In this document: one piece after another, positions 45,357 to 57,659 of the stretch
How positions within the stretch are numbered: position 1 is the stretch's first letter
Layout of the letters: each line of letters opens with the position of its first letter
Assembly (NCBI GenBank): GCA_002286855.1
Contig: NRSV01000017.1
Span: 24,801 to 88,800 of the forward strand
DNA: 64,000 nucleotides
Reading direction: 5' to 3'
Origin: Bipolaris cookei
Lineage: Eukaryota; Ascomycota; Dothideomycetes; Pleosporales; Pleosporaceae
The notes under the pieces: generated by a model
Seen by the model: only the letters and a program-made list of their open reading frames with translations
What the model was told of the DNA's origin: nothing
The model's database searches: none
Position numbers and translations under genes: made by a program

Positions 45357-48300
45357 TTAACGAGAAGACCCAGATTGCTTGGGAAGCGGCGACGGGTTAT
45401 ACGTCCACCCACCATCCCGTACAAGCCGCTCTCTTGCCTCGCGTTCCTTGCGCTTCTCTTCGGCAGTCACCTCGTCATTGGCCCAGTACGCACTGCTCGT
45501 CCGCTCGCGGAACCGCTTGTGACGCTCCTTGTTGGGGAACACCTTCTCCATCTCCAGCGGCGCAATCGGTCCAAAGATATGCTCGGGGTCCATGAGCTGC
45601 TGGTTGCTGAGCATCTCGCGGAGGTTGGGTGTGTTGACCCAGCTTGGTGGCTCGAATTCGTTGTCAGAGTCTTCGTCTTCAGAGTCCGTCATGATCTCAG
45701 GAAGCTTGATATCTTCCCCGTTGGGATATTGTATTTGCGACGCCTGAGACTGTGATTGATGTGCAGGTTCTGCAAAAGGAATTTTGCCCTTGGCAAACTG
45801 CGCGTGAGCCGGTGTAATCGGGTTTAGGTTCTTTGCTTGTTGCGAAGGACGTTTGGCTGGACGGTGTAGAGTTTCATCACCCTCACCAGGGAACTGTCGC
45901 TTAGGGGGCGGCTTAGCTGGGTTAACCGGGGGTATGTTGATGCGATTGGCATCTTGCACCGTCTGCATTCGTGATACAGGTCGTGCAGCGCCAAGGTCAG
46001 ATCGTGGAGGTTGTGATGCTGGAGCCTTGGGCTTCTCAACAGTCTGTGGTTGAGGTCGGGCTGCTCGAGGAGCTGGCGCTTTAGCAAGAGGCTGTACTGT
46101 TTTGGACGAAGGTCCAGACTTGGTAGACAGAGCTGAAGCTGGTCGTGTTGTTCCGCCTGGTGTTTGCCTTCCCGTAGCTGTGGACTTACCAGCAGCGTGA
46201 GGTGCTGCAGATATAGGCCTGGCAGCTGCCGTAGCTGGACGTGGAGCAGGTGGAGGTGCTTGGCCATAGTGACTGCTCTTGAGATTGACCATAATCTTCT
46301 GTGGTGCCTTTGCCTTGGGAATAGTGTCCTTGCTTGCCGGTTTTGCCAGTTTCCTGGGCTCTCGGAGAGGCGCCTTAGTCGGCTTGGTAGTCGGTAGCAA
46401 GCTCTTTGGTGGCGGTGGCGGTGGCGGCGGCATATCTTCGGCTGAGTCGACGTCTTCTCTTGAAGTCGCCGTGTTGGATCGGGGGATGCCAGGACGAAGT
46501 ATTGGTTGTTGTATGGCTGGCTGGACAGATTGAGTCGCCTGTGATGGAGTCTTGATGTTAGCCGTGGCTGTTGGTAGCCTGAGACTTGATTGAGACGACA
46601 TGGCTGTTGGCGTCTTTGCACCCATAGCCCGGGCTTTCTGAGCATGTGCGGCCGCCTTGCTCTGCTCTTTTTCGCGCATCTGCTTGAGCTTGTCCTCTGT
46701 GCGTTGCTGCTGTTTAGCCTCTCGAACTTCCTTCTCTCTTGTTTCCTTCTCCTTCTGCTTCTCCCGCTCAGTGGAGCTGCGAGTGCGTCGGCCGTCACTC
46801 TTGAAGGGACTGCTGCCACTTTTGCTAGAGTTGTCAGAGTCCTTGGAGGGCGAGCGCATGTGATCAAAAATGGAAACTGGCCTCTCAGCACGCCTGGGAC
46901 TACTAAATGCATCGTCTGATGAATCATGCGAGGGCAACTTGGGTCTTGCTGGGCTCTCCTTGAGTGTATCCATCTTCGCTTGGGCGCTTGTAGCAGTTGA
47001 TCCAATTAGCTTATCCTTTGCCGCCCGGAACGCTGAGTATAGCTTTGACTTTGAGGCGCTCAGAGGTGCGTCCATGTATCGCTTGTTAGTTGGAGAGCCG
47101 ATAGGGGTGGTTGATTCAGGATCCGCAGTGAGATCTGGATTTGAGGCCGAGATAAGGTTTGCAGGTACAGGCCTGAGGGGAGATGGGCGGGCCTCGGCAG
47201 TGTGATTTTTGCCAAAGGCAGGTCTGACTGATTTAGGCGCAGGTGCTGTTGTCCGGACTGGTGATATCCAGTCATCGTCGTCATCTTCTTCTTCCTGTGT
47301 GGGTTCTGGTGGCGGGAGGGTTGGGTATGATAGTTGGGAAGGTTGTGTGGATGCAGCCTCCTCATCTGGTTGCGTCGAAAATCCCTGTGGCTGTGAAGGT
47401 TGTGAAGCAATGTTCTGGCTAATCCGTTTAGGAGCTTCATTCTGCTGCTTGAGCATGTTGATGCGCTCGAACAGACGCTGAGTGGAAGTCTTGTTGTGAG
47501 CCTTGGTAGACTCTGATTCTTCTTTGGGAACTTCTGGGCGTTCCGTGTCAAAGTCCATGTCATTGTCCTCGTTATCGTGATGCATCTCAGTAGGGTAAGC
47601 AATTTGCGATCCTCCCAGACTCTTTCCCCCAGTAAATCTTGCCATGTGGCTATTACGAGCTTTGTTTTGATCAATATGGCTTGTACGCGACACGCGATTG
47701 CCCATACTCTTCTTGGGTAGTAGTGGCTCGCGCGCCGGAAGAGATGAAAATGTAAGACTGCTCTTCCTAACAAGCGGCTTTACGGGGCTGGAGTTGTCCG
47801 AAGGGGAGCGCACATCATCATCATCGACGTCCATTTGATCGTCAACATCGTGGTGAAGGACAGTATCATCGTGAACGTTAGCTTCCAGGAGGGCAGGTGG
47901 AGGACCGGCAGGCGTTGTGGATTGCTCTGGAGCAAAGTAATTGGGTTCTGGCATGAGTGCGCGGTTGTTGGCCGTGTCGAGCGCGTCATGGGTTTCGGCA
48001 GAGATGCTGTACTGCTCGGAAACAGCGCGTGGTGGGTCGGGAGATTCGTGCATTTCTTCCATGTCGGCGTCCTCTGCATCGGAAATGTCGTGATGCAACA
48101 TAGTATCTTGGGCATCGGAGCGCGAGTGCTCGCCGTCAACTTCCATGACACTAACATCATTTGCATGCGAGTCCTCCTTGGACGCATCCTTGCTGGAGAA
48201 GCCTTCATTTGCCGAGACAAAAGAATCGCCTGTGTCGCGTCTTGTTTGTTTTGCTTCTATTGAGTGTCTGAAGGAGTTAGTGGGTTGTGTGGGTTGAGTT

Positions 48301-48990
48301 TCTTGTGACTGCATGGGTGAAAAGACGTCGCTGGCTTGCGAAGACTCGACTGTATCTTGGGTGGACTGGATAGGGCTCCGCAGTGCTGCGATAACATGTG
48401 CTTGTTGCTTTTCAAAGAGCGCAGCATGGTGGTTGCTGTCTACGTTTTCCTTGCCAGCGCTTTCCGGCTTGGAGAAGAGCTGTCGTGCGATTGGCGTACG
48501 GGCCGCGGGCGAGTGTCGAACTGTTTTGGCCGCGTCCTCAGCAATCTGGAATCTAGCCTTTACATTTCTTAGGCTCTGTTCTGCTGGGCTCAGGATTTGC
48601 TGTAGGTTTGCGGACTGGATGCTGGCGAGCGGCTATCTGCTGTCAGTACACGAGATCAAAAGGCACGGAGAAAGAACATGCCTGGCGATCGGCCACCTTC
48701 TTGCGCGCTGTACGGGGCGTCTTGCCGCGTAACTTGCCAGGCGTCTTGAAGACGTCAAGATTAGGTCTAGCAGTAGGTCAGCATGGAGCGCGCGCTCGCA
48801 CGGGGGACGCGACGTACTGCCTGTCGCTGGCCAGTATGTCGAACATGTGCTCGTTGAGCCACTCAAGCTCATTGCGCACAGAGAAGCCGAAATCCTCGAG
48901 TTCCTGCGCGACGAGCGTGTTTGCCTGATTGCGCTCTTCTAGGATCCATCCGGCGGACCCGATCGTGGGTGCTTTGCTGCGTGCAGCCAT
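45357..48990 (-). CDS. INCENP/Sli15-like inner centromere protein
   Basis: Three exons, 48990-48818, 48766-48682 and 48632-45357, give 1177 aa. The N-terminus (SAGWILEERNQANTLVAQEL, then NELEWLNEHMFDI) fits the CEN-box region that binds Survivin/Borealin partners. A long Ser/Pro-rich disordered middle has a charged single-helix-like block (about 690-745, KEKETREKEVREAKQQQR). The C-terminal IN-box starts near EPPSWVNTPNLREMLSNQQL, includes PLEMEKVFPN and the Arg/Thr/Ser-Ser activation segment RERTSSAYW. It activates Aurora B kinase in the chromosomal passenger complex, which corrects chromosome attachment in mitosis. Exon 2 must join exon 3 through a GC-AG intron (see 48633-48681). The promoter is divergent with the CCCH zinc-finger gene. 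Confidence 0.88.
48633..48681 (-). other. probable GC-AG intron in the INCENP gene
   Basis: The minus strand reads CAG|GCATGT ... GCAGATAG|CCG, 49 nt. Reading through meets TGA. The only other frame-keeping option is a 34-nt GTGCCT intron, shorter than any other intron here. GC donors are rare but established in fungi. Confidence 0.6.
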
Positions 48991-50314
48991 GTCGAATATG
49001 TCTTTGGGTAAGTGTTAAAGCTGAATGAAGCGCGTCGTGGTGGTGGCAGTCGCGTTCCGGGTGAAGGTAATGGGAGGGCTAGACTAGCTAGACATGTCTA
49101 TACAAAGTGGTCCTAATCAATTGTAGCTGAGCCAAAGGCTAAAAAAGCTATCCTGAGGGGGGGATGTCGTCTGGGCGTGGGTGTGTTGAGCCTTCAATGT
49201 TGTGACGCGGGACGAGTCCAAACAATCGGCGTGGGCCGCACATCGCGCTGGCCCGAGCGCTGCCAAGCCCACCTTCTCCCTTTTCAGATCATGGTGTAGC
49301 CACGTCGCGGGGTGACATGGCCAACTTGGATTCTGCATAACAACCGTTGTCTTTATGGGCTTTGAGAAAATGGCTTCGACCATGTACCCTGAGCCCTCTT
49401 GTGGAAAGCGGAGATGCGGTGACTTTTGTATTTGGCTATCCCTCCCACACTCCCACACATCGGGAATCGCCTGCAGCTGCAGCCATTGAACACTGACCAC
49501 TGGGCTATCTTTGTCACAGCTTCTGGGCCTCGGCCTATCGACCAGCATACTACGATCCTATTCATTGGGGTAATGCTCTCAGCTCTACGGATTGTACAAT
49601 GTTAGTGTCGTAGTATCGGTAAACAGTACCAAGTCACATGCACACTTGCTGCATCGGGAGTCATGCTGTTCTCGCCAATGCTGAACGCCAATGCACACTT
49701 CCAGGACCATGCTGATGGAAGGGGTTTGGCAGCCGTTTTGTACCCTGAACCGAAAAAAGAATATTCCGTCGCATTCGCAGCAATTGACAAGCTTGGGCCA
49801 GACTACGTTCTCGTCGTTGATTTTATACAATCAAATTACTGTGACATCCTTCTCTTTCAAAATAAAAACTACTGCCGAGTTCTCCCTCGGCTTCCAAAGA
49901 TGGCAACGTGACTTGCTACGGACGATTTGCTGGTGCCAATTTCATGCTCCATCAACATTGCCCATTGATCCAAAGACTATCGCTCATACTGCTCTTTGCA
50001 GCCCCCATAATAGTGGCCAACTACTGAATACACCATAAGAATATCGCAGCTCGCCCTAGTAGTAAAGCGAAGCGGCTCGCCCGGTTGTTGACAAACATGG
50101 TGAAAGAAAGGTTTACTGTATACTGAGGGTTGTTTTCATTTCATCGGGTGTTTGCACTCCGTTTGCGTTCACTTGTATCCAGTCATGTAAACACTGCTAC
50201 CTTAAGCTGCTCCTTCCACATATATTCGTGCCTGCCTTGGCCAAATAAGCTGGTCCTTCAACTCCCCTCTACCTCGTCGATTCTCCTATACCGCACGCCT
50301 AAACAGTCAACACA
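48991..50314. promoter_or_regulatory. divergent intergenic region, INCENP and CCCH gene
   Basis: About 1.3 kb with only short chance frames. The region next to 50315 is C/T-rich, as expected for a leader. No further features supported. Confidence 0.4.
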
Positions 50315-51939
50315 ATGTCTGGAGATATTCCCGATTTTCTTGGCGAGTACAATGCCGCACAGCTTCTGAGGGACCCTACAGTGACTAAAATCCTTTCTAC
50401 AATACATTGACGCTGCTGACACCTCACCCAGAGTATTACTACAGCGAGCCGCGCAGATAGGATCGAGCTGGAGTATCACCGACTCCTCGCCAAGTATGAT
50501 ACTTTGAAGAGCAGTTCCGTCGGTGACGTTCCGGTGGGACAGGACGCGCGTGAGCCCATGGTAGACTCATATAGCCTCGTACTGGTGGACGCACACAGTC
50601 ACAACGTAAGTATAACCAATGGCATTTTCAGATTTCCGATTACTAACTCTGCTTGTAGTTCAAGGATAACTATATGCACGGCGGTGACAGTGGCGGTGAG
50701 AAGGCCGCTGCAATGCTCAAACAAGCGGTCACAGAGTACCTTATGATGCAACAATCCAGCAGGAAGACGTATCGCTTGAAGATTTGTGTATACGCCAACC
50801 TTAAGAAACTGTCGGTCGATGCCGTGAATCAATACGCTGCCCGAAATCGAGGCTTCCAAAAACCCACCTTCCCACGCAGCCTTGGCGGGTTTGCCGCAGG
50901 CTTCTCTCGTGGCCATATTTCTGTCGACTACGTTGATGTAGCTGACGATGAGGCTGTCGAACGCAAAATTTGTGGTAAGTGATACCACTCTTCTATATCA
51001 ACCACAGCTAATCACAGTGTAGGACTGTTCGAGATGCACATCAAGGACCCAGCTTGTAGCCAAATTTTGTTTTGTGCAAGTGGCAGCGCACAGTATATGC
51101 GCACACTCAAGAACCATGTTTCGTTTGCTAAGAAGATCACTCTTATCCAGAGAGGCAGTGAAGATACTAGTCTCGCTAATCTGGGTCTACAGAGTGTAAC
51201 ACTGCCGCAGATCTTTGAGTCCCTTAGTGGGAATGAGGCCATCTCAAAAAATATAAAAGAAACACGCAACGGCTTCGAAGTGAGTAGCTTGACTGCAATT
51301 CATGTATCCCACAGCATATACGGGACACTGCTGATATAGCAACAGAGTGACCAGTCTGAGAACCATGCCAGCCTGATGTCTTCCGTCACTGGAAGCTCCC
51401 AAAGAGCAGCCTCTAAAACCACAGCCAACTCGATACGTATGCCGCCCGCCCCGACAGTCTCCCTCCCTAAGCACAGCGCATCTGAAATCATACCCATCAA
51501 CGCGTCTGGCGATCGCATCGATAAACACATGGATATACCCACCAAGGTGCAGTGGAGAGAGTATGAAGTTCGCATTGCTACGAGAAAGCTATGCAGTATG
51601 TTCTACCTGGGCCACGGATGTAGCGTCAAATTTTGTCCATACTACCATGGTCAAATTAGCGCCAACGAACGTCACTGTCTCAGATATCTGATGAAAGCAC
51701 TTCCATGTCGCAGTGCCGGAAAATGCCGCGATGCATTATGCATGAGAGGTCACATGTGTCACTACAAAGAGTGCAAGAAAGGAAAAGTTTCATACTGCAA
51801 AATGGCTTCTTTACACCATGGGATCGACCCGAATGTTGAGGATTGGATCATACCGAATGAAAATTTTGGTAGCGAACAACCCCATGAAGGACCTGATCCC
51901 AATGGGGGTGCAACTGAGGCCGTACTTATAGAGATATGA
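50315..51939 (+). CDS. CCCH zinc-finger protein with conserved fungal N-terminal domain
   Basis: Five exons, 50315-50380, 50432-50605, 50659-50974, 51023-51279 and 51340-51939, give 470 aa. A short coiled coil (RIELEYHRLLAKYDTLK) precedes a conserved domain: LVLVDAHSHNFKDNY, GGEKAAAMLKQAVTEYL, VYANLKKLS and FSRGHISVDYVDVADDEAVERKI. This is the domain found in fungal CCCH proteins annotated as a DUF (I believe DUF7923), perhaps a NYN/PIN-like fold. Two Cys/His clusters follow: CSMFYLGHGCSVKFCPYYH (C-x8-C-x4-C-x3-H) and CRSAGKCRDALCMRGH (C-x5-C-x4-C-x3-H). Nucleic-acid binding is likely; the role is unknown. The donor of intron 1 (GTGACT) is the weakest boundary. Confidence 0.78.
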
Positions 51940-52306
51940 GACGGCTCCAACATTACGGACTAGTGCATATATGGGATTTCAGGCGCTGGAGACGATTTCA
52001 AGTTCATTTGCGGCATATCAAGGGAAGCGCTTGCAGCCTGACATTGTACATGGTTGATATGCACTATGCAGTACTGTCTATTCGATGAGATAATGTACAA
52101 AGTAGAACGATAGAAAACAAAGAAATAGTAGAATAAAAATACAAAAAAGATCCAAAATCACCAAGCCTCTTCTTTCCTTCCAGTGGACAGGAACTTCTTC
52201 CCGGACTTGGCATTACCGAATCTGTCCTAGTCGGTCAAAACGCTTTCACCTTGTTGGCCAGCCTTGTACTATACCTTGGCTTACATACACCATACTAGCG
52301 ACCACC
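51940..52306. other. intergenic between the CCCH and GNAT genes
   Basis: An A-rich 3' flank followed by the short promoter of the GNAT gene. Nothing else seen. Confidence 0.45.
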
Positions 52307-52861
52307 ATGTCCCAATCTCCAGCCACACCAATACCATGCTGGCACATCCAACCCGTGACGCACGCAACCACACCCCAAGTCGTGCGCTTCATCAAGGATG
52401 CGCGCCGCACAATGTTCCCGCAGCTCTGCGCCCAGCGCGACGATGAAGTCGCCCGCTGGATCCAATCAGGCTATTTTCTCTACGCAACCGACCAAGCAGA
52501 ATCAAAAGACGAAGAGGGAAAAGAAAAAGAAATTATAGCTACAATCGGCTCCGTCTCATATCACCACCGCTTCACGCACTTCCCGCCTTACTCCGACGCC
52601 CGCCGCACCGTAGAGGTAGTGCGGCTCTTCGTGCTGCCGCGGTTCCGGCGCTGCGGACTCGCGTCTGCGCTAGTGCGTGCGCTGAAGCGGCGCGCGGTGC
52701 AAGATGGGGTAGCAAGGTTGTACTTGCATACGCATCCTTTTTTGCCTGGTGCCATTGCTTTTTGGGAGAAGCATGGATTTGGCGTCACGTGTGTTGAGGA
52801 GGAGGATGGGGTGTGGCGGACTACGCATATGGAGATGTTGGTTGGAAGGGAGGATGCATAG
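52307..52861 (+). CDS. GNAT-family N-acetyltransferase
   Basis: A single exon of 184 aa starting MSQSPATPIPCWHIQPVTH. The GNAT fold is visible: an N-terminal helix region (VVRFIKDARRTMFP), strand IIATIGSVSYHHRF, then VEVVRLFVLPRFRRCGLASA, which is the beta4 strand and acetyl-CoA pyrophosphate loop. The end is LYLHTHPFLPGAIAFWEKHGF, the typical C-terminal strand-helix. It transfers acetyl groups from acetyl-CoA to an amine; the substrate is unknown. The gene converges with the amino-acid transporter gene. Confidence 0.88.
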   Translation: MSQSPATPIPCWHIQPVTHATTPQVVRFIKDARRTMFPQLCAQRDDEVARWIQSGYFLYATDQAESKDEEGKEKEIIATIGSVSYHHRFTHFPPYSDARRTVEVVRLFVLPRFRRCGLASALVRALKRRAVQDGVARLYLHTHPFLPGAIAFWEKHGFGVTCVEEEDGVWRTTHMEMLVGREDA

Positions 52862-53256
52862 TTGGATTCGAAGGGTCAGGATGGATGTGCGAAGTTTATT
52901 TTCTTTTTCTCCCCTCGCATATCCTCATGACTAAATGTACATGGTCTCGTTTTCTCGTTCTCAATAAGGTCGAGCACTAGAAGCTGTCATTTTTTTCCTT
53001 TTGTTTTTCTCTCTTCATGACATTACTGCAGAGTATGTACTTTGTGACAAAACGAAATGTAAGTGCACGCTCAAAATACTACAAACCACATGCAATAATT
53101 CCCCTCCATTTTCCGAGCCAAAACCAAAAAAACGCCAATCGTGTGACAAACATACTATGCAACAGTGATACATCGTCTAAAATCGATCGTGTGTTTTGAT
53201 TCTTCATTAGCTTCCTCGTCTCCCTACGCCTTTTTCTTCGGCTTCTTCTTCTACCC
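52862..53256. other. convergent 3' intergenic region
   Basis: T-rich and A-rich flanks of the GNAT (+) and transporter (-) genes. No gene supported. Confidence 0.45.
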
Positions 53257-55026
53257 TCAAGTCTCAGACCACCTCGCAATCGTAATACTGGTAGTGTACA
53301 CCATGGCAACAAGCCCAACAATCATCATGGCAATGTCGCCAAACTTCTCCCAAGGACGGTTCGCCACACCCTTGTAGTGTAGGTAGGCCGGATAAATGTA
53401 CACCAATGGCACGCAGGCGAAGCTGCCAATGAGAGCAACAAATTTGTCGAGGTCGCTGGCTCCCAGAATAGAAATAAGACCGCAAACAATGACAAGCGCG
53501 GTTCTGAAAGCGTTCTTCTTCCATTTGGTCATGGTGCTCTGCTTGCCAGATGCGCGACCGAAAATCTTGAGCTCAATGTTACGCATGGCAGGGAAGAGTT
53601 GGACAGGAGTGCCAACGAGAACGGCCATGGAGTAGAGAAACTGGACAGCGTTGACAAGTTTGCTACTTTGCGGAAAGTTGGTGATGACTTCGACAGAGAC
53701 GTGTTCACCAAAGGTACCGTAGCAAAGCACGCCTACCGAGGTAAAGATGACTGTGATGATAACCATGACAATGTACAGTAGCTTGCTGAAGTGCTCGGGC
53801 TCCTTCATGCTCGACTGGATGGGAAGGATAAGACCGATGCCTTCAAAGGTAAAGATTGCCGAGCCAATGGTCAAGGTAAAGTCGCGTGGGTTGAAAAGCT
53901 CAATAGAAGGGTGGAAGCCACCCATCTTGGATATCCACGAGATGTCGTACCAGTAGATATAAGTCAGGCCGATAAGAATGAAAATATCGGCAAGCAGCGC
54001 CGCAGGACCTAGTTTGGATATGTTCCGAATGAATGACATGGGAATCAAAACGGCAACCTGAATGAGGATGAGTTGGTTCGTAGATAAGGGTGCTTTGTCA
54101 CGAGTAACGGCGTCGAGAAAGGATGCCAGATTGTCTGCCGTAAAAATGAGACCAGCGCAGACAAAGCCAATTTGGGAGAGGGTGATGGAGACCAGAATAA
54201 GGGCGCGAAACCTTGGGCCAACAACAATACTGCCCAGATCACCATAACCACCACCCCCATAACGCTTCCTCGTTGCCAGCAGCAGTTCAAAACATAGAGC
54301 TGTGATAGCAGATACCATGATCATAGTGATGCTTGAAAACAGCATTCCACCGTTCTTGAAAGCCTTGGGCAGAAACATGATTCCAGTACCGATGAAGGCC
54401 TTGAGAAGGGTGAAAAAGGTCTTTGTTTGGTTGGCATCACCTTGGGCTCTCAACTTCCTTGAGCTCTGGCGATGTCCCAGCAACGGTCTACGTTCGCCTT
54501 GCGTCTCCTCCTCGTCCGTTAGCGCAGACTCGTCGTCTGACTCTTCAAGATCTTCACCAGCAAATTGGCCATAGAGAGCGAGGAAGGAAATGAAGTTTCG
54601 CGTGACAGGTTCTGAAATATAGCTGACACGTTTGCTTTGCCGTTGCAGATACTGTCGTCTTAGTCCACCTGGCAAGAGCTGGTCCCGGACAGGAAGCTCA
54701 TCGTGGTCAACGGTGGAGTTAGAGGGGCGGCGTTGATCGCCAAAGTAAATAGGCTCCGAAAAGGTTGCTGCTCGCTGATGCAACTTCTGGCGTCTGTTCT
54801 GCGCCGCAATCTTGTACAGATCACGGTGGATGTCGCCACCTTGTAGGCGCAGCGACGATTCTGGCATCTGACGGTCGGTAGAGTTGGAAGAGCTTCCTTG
54901 GCCCTCATCCTGTTCTGGTGTTGCCGGATCGAATTCCGAAAAGTCGTAACTGGGGTCCAGATGTTGCTCGAGCACCTTTGCCTCCTGCAGGTTGGCGCCC
55001 GCAGTCGTCTGTGGTGTGTCGGTCAT
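53257..55026 (-). CDS. vacuolar amino-acid transporter, AVT3/AVT4-like
   Basis: A single exon of 589 aa from ATG 55026 (an in-frame GTG further up is not a credible start). Residues 1-200 are hydrophilic, with LDPSYDFSEFDPATPEQDEG and acidic ALTDEEETQGERRPLLG before the core. The Aa_trans domain then begins with TKTFFTLLKAFIGTGIMFLPKAF and shows about 11 membrane spans, among them ALCFELLLATRKRYGGGGYG, LSQIGFVCAGLIFTADN and AIFTFEGIGLILPIQSSMKEP. This order and the long acidic N-terminus match yeast Avt3/Avt4, which export amino acids from the vacuole. Localisation is inferred from homology. Confidence 0.9.
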   Translation of the reverse strand: MTDTPQTTAGANLQEAKVLEQHLDPSYDFSEFDPATPEQDEGQGSSSNSTDRQMPESSLRLQGGDIHRDLYKIAAQNRRQKLHQRAATFSEPIYFGDQRRPSNSTVDHDELPVRDQLLPGGLRRQYLQRQSKRVSYISEPVTRNFISFLALYGQFAGEDLEESDDESALTDEEETQGERRPLLGHRQSSRKLRAQGDANQTKTFFTLLKAFIGTGIMFLPKAFKNGGMLFSSITMIMVSAITALCFELLLATRKRYGGGGYGDLGSIVVGPRFRALILVSITLSQIGFVCAGLIFTADNLASFLDAVTRDKAPLSTNQLILIQVAVLIPMSFIRNISKLGPAALLADIFILIGLTYIYWYDISWISKMGGFHPSIELFNPRDFTLTIGSAIFTFEGIGLILPIQSSMKEPEHFSKLLYIVMVIITVIFTSVGVLCYGTFGEHVSVEVITNFPQSSKLVNAVQFLYSMAVLVGTPVQLFPAMRNIELKIFGRASGKQSTMTKWKKNAFRTALVIVCGLISILGASDLDKFVALIGSFACVPLVYIYPAYLHYKGVANRPWEKFGDIAMMIVGLVAMVYTTSITIARWSET

Positions 55027-57659
55027 GGCTGATGGATTTTGAATAAACACAGCAGCTCCAGAGCAGACGGAATGTAGATCTTGGGGGGTTTATAACAAAT
55101 GTGTGTCGACTGCCTAAGTCTGGCGGTGAGGTGCACTTGATGAAACAGTAGCCAATGAAAGGGTTTGCAAAGCTTAAATGGTCCGTGTGCGTGACATCAC
55201 CAAATCTTAAGGGGCTTAGCAACTGCAGCGTTAAGTAGCAGATTATGAGTATTTGCAGCGGCGCTGGATTGATTGTAAGAAATGGTATGGGCGCGATTTT
55301 TTGTAGCAAGATGAGAAACCAGAATCTTCGACGAGAGGTGACGACTATAGCAACATATGACGACGATCTTGCTGGCGCCTTGGCAGCCCGGCACGTGCTG
55401 TGGGGACTGGCTATCCCTGCATAAGCCACCGGGTCATTGGTACAACAAGCGACCTGCGTCGCACTTGTTTCATTCCCAAGGGAGCTGGCTGGAGGTCATT
55501 TCACGTAGTCGGCAAAGCAGCAGATTTTTTCATCCTCATCGGACACGTTCCTTTCGAGTTAAACAAGGCTGGAGAGTGAACCAAGGGTATGTCAGAGCGG
55601 CCCAACATTCCTGGACATTGTTTCACCGCGACCCCGCCCGGATACGGGACACGCGGGTACACTGTCCCACCGCGCTAGATACATCACCAACTCCGGCCAA
55701 GACAACTGCCTGACTGTTTAGCTTGTTGGCTATGAGTAGCTTACATACTTACAATACATATGCATATGTTTGGGTACCTGAAAGAAAATCACCACGCGTA
55801 GCTCACGTGGCGGAGCCACTCCAGAATCCCTTCGCTTGTACCTGAAGGAGACGAGTCCATTTGAGGGAGTTTGGGAAACAGCCATTATAAGATAGAATAT
55901 CAAGTATTGGTGGTCGCTTGAGATCTTCTTCCTTACACTGGTTCCTGGCCTGTGCCTGGAGTAAAGGGGTTGACAACAAGGCAGTACATATTATGTAGCT
56001 GGCATAACGGGCACGAACACACTAAGGTATACGGCATGGCGCTAAATATACTTGGGCGTATAAATTGCTATTAGTCAGCGAAGTACTTGTGAGAAGACGT
56101 CGGATTCGCAGATAATGCCTATAACTGGATGTAGGTGCTATTCTTAGGCAGTGCTGGAACTATGCTAGTACGGACAACTACGACAGCTTACAGCTAGTAT
56201 AGGGGCCTCTCACAGACTCAGTACGCCCTTTTGAGCACCTAGCTGTGAGTAGTGTCAGATTTGATGGCACTTTGCGCTGACTCACTTGAATATACTGGTA
56301 TCTGACACAGTCTAGGTTTGCTCAACAGGAAAATGTTCTGTAGTGGATATACAGTAAAATGGCGCAGTCAGACGCCAGGATGTAGTGTGATGGACGAATC
56401 GGGTTTAAGTTCAATTGTACGAAGTGTCACGTCTTGCTGTAAGAGTGAATGAAGGCGCATGTGATTATTTGACGAAGTGATGGAGTTGGCATATGCATTG
56501 GTGACGTTTTCACACTGACATTTGTCGGTTGAACTACTGCATCATCCCGTACCTTGCATATGCATCTCGGTACCTTGAACGCGCTCCTACTTTCTGGAGC
56601 GATGTTGCAATACTTTTATTTATTTCTGCTGGAAAAGCGCACGGTCTTTGTAAAGTCAGTGTCGGGCCAGTCGGGCGTTTCAGAGCCTAGGTGGATCGTC
56701 CAAACGGAAAAGCTGGAGATCGTCAAAGCTTGCCTTCACCATGCTAAGTGGTAGTGTTAGCGCGGGCAGGTCACGAGACGCGCACCGAGCGTGACGAGCC
56801 AAAGGCTGGGTTACGTAGCGCATCGGCCTGTTGATTACGTCCGGACCAGCCTATACCAGTCTTGTTGTGTCACTCACCATCTGGGATGGTTGGGAGGTGT
56901 CCTTGTGCTCCCTTGTAAGCTCGAAAGCCTTGTGCCTCCTCGTATACAAACGTTGCAATAATCGGGAATGTATTGTATGAGAGTATTGAAGCATCAGCAC
57001 ACTGCACGCAATCGTTACATTCATCTCGTACCGGCTGAATCATCACCAAACACAGTACCTCCGTCGCCACCCATATTACACCCGTCGCAAGTCGACCAAC
57101 AGTCTCTCGGCGTAATCGATTGTTTTCCCATGCATGGTTGATTCTGAACTATTGATTTCATAGTGGCAGCAGATCCCATGCTGCAGATACGAACGAGGCT
57201 GCACCATCGCACTATGCAGAGCTTACCGCGGCTGGGGGGCCTCGCTCGCTAACACGGCGGCATCATTTATAGTTATCTTGATCCGGATGCAACGTGCTCT
57301 AGTCGTATTGGTACACTCGGTGCCCAGATACAACAGCCAGGAGGGGTAATGTGGGTGTGGCACCACCGGCATCACCGGCTAGCCGAACGTTAAAGGCTTG
57401 CTTGCTGACTGCCGTCTCCGCCACACATATGGCCGTTATGCACCGTGGAACCTAATCTAGAAAGTGACGTTGAAGCCGTCCATAATTAGAAGTCACAAAG
57501 GACTACCGTCAATATAAAGTTCGTCATCCTGCCCGGAAGATTGCAGCCTCACCAACATCACCAGCATTCACCTACATCCCTATTCTACTCGAGTAAAGCT
57601 CACACAACCAGTTCAGAAATTAACCGGTAATATCTACGGCCTTATTCTGTTGAAACAAC
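55027..57659. other. 2.6-kb divergent intergenic region
   Basis: It lies between the transporter (-) and the secreted-protein gene (+). It has CACGTG boxes near 55392 and 55805 and otherwise mixed sequence. No open frame resembles protein and no repeat was recognised. Confidence 0.4.

Noticed and set aside
46590..46919. 109-codon hydrophobic plus-strand frame within INCENP
   Set aside because: The hydrophobic appearance arises from antisense of the Lys/Glu-rich helix region; not a membrane protein.
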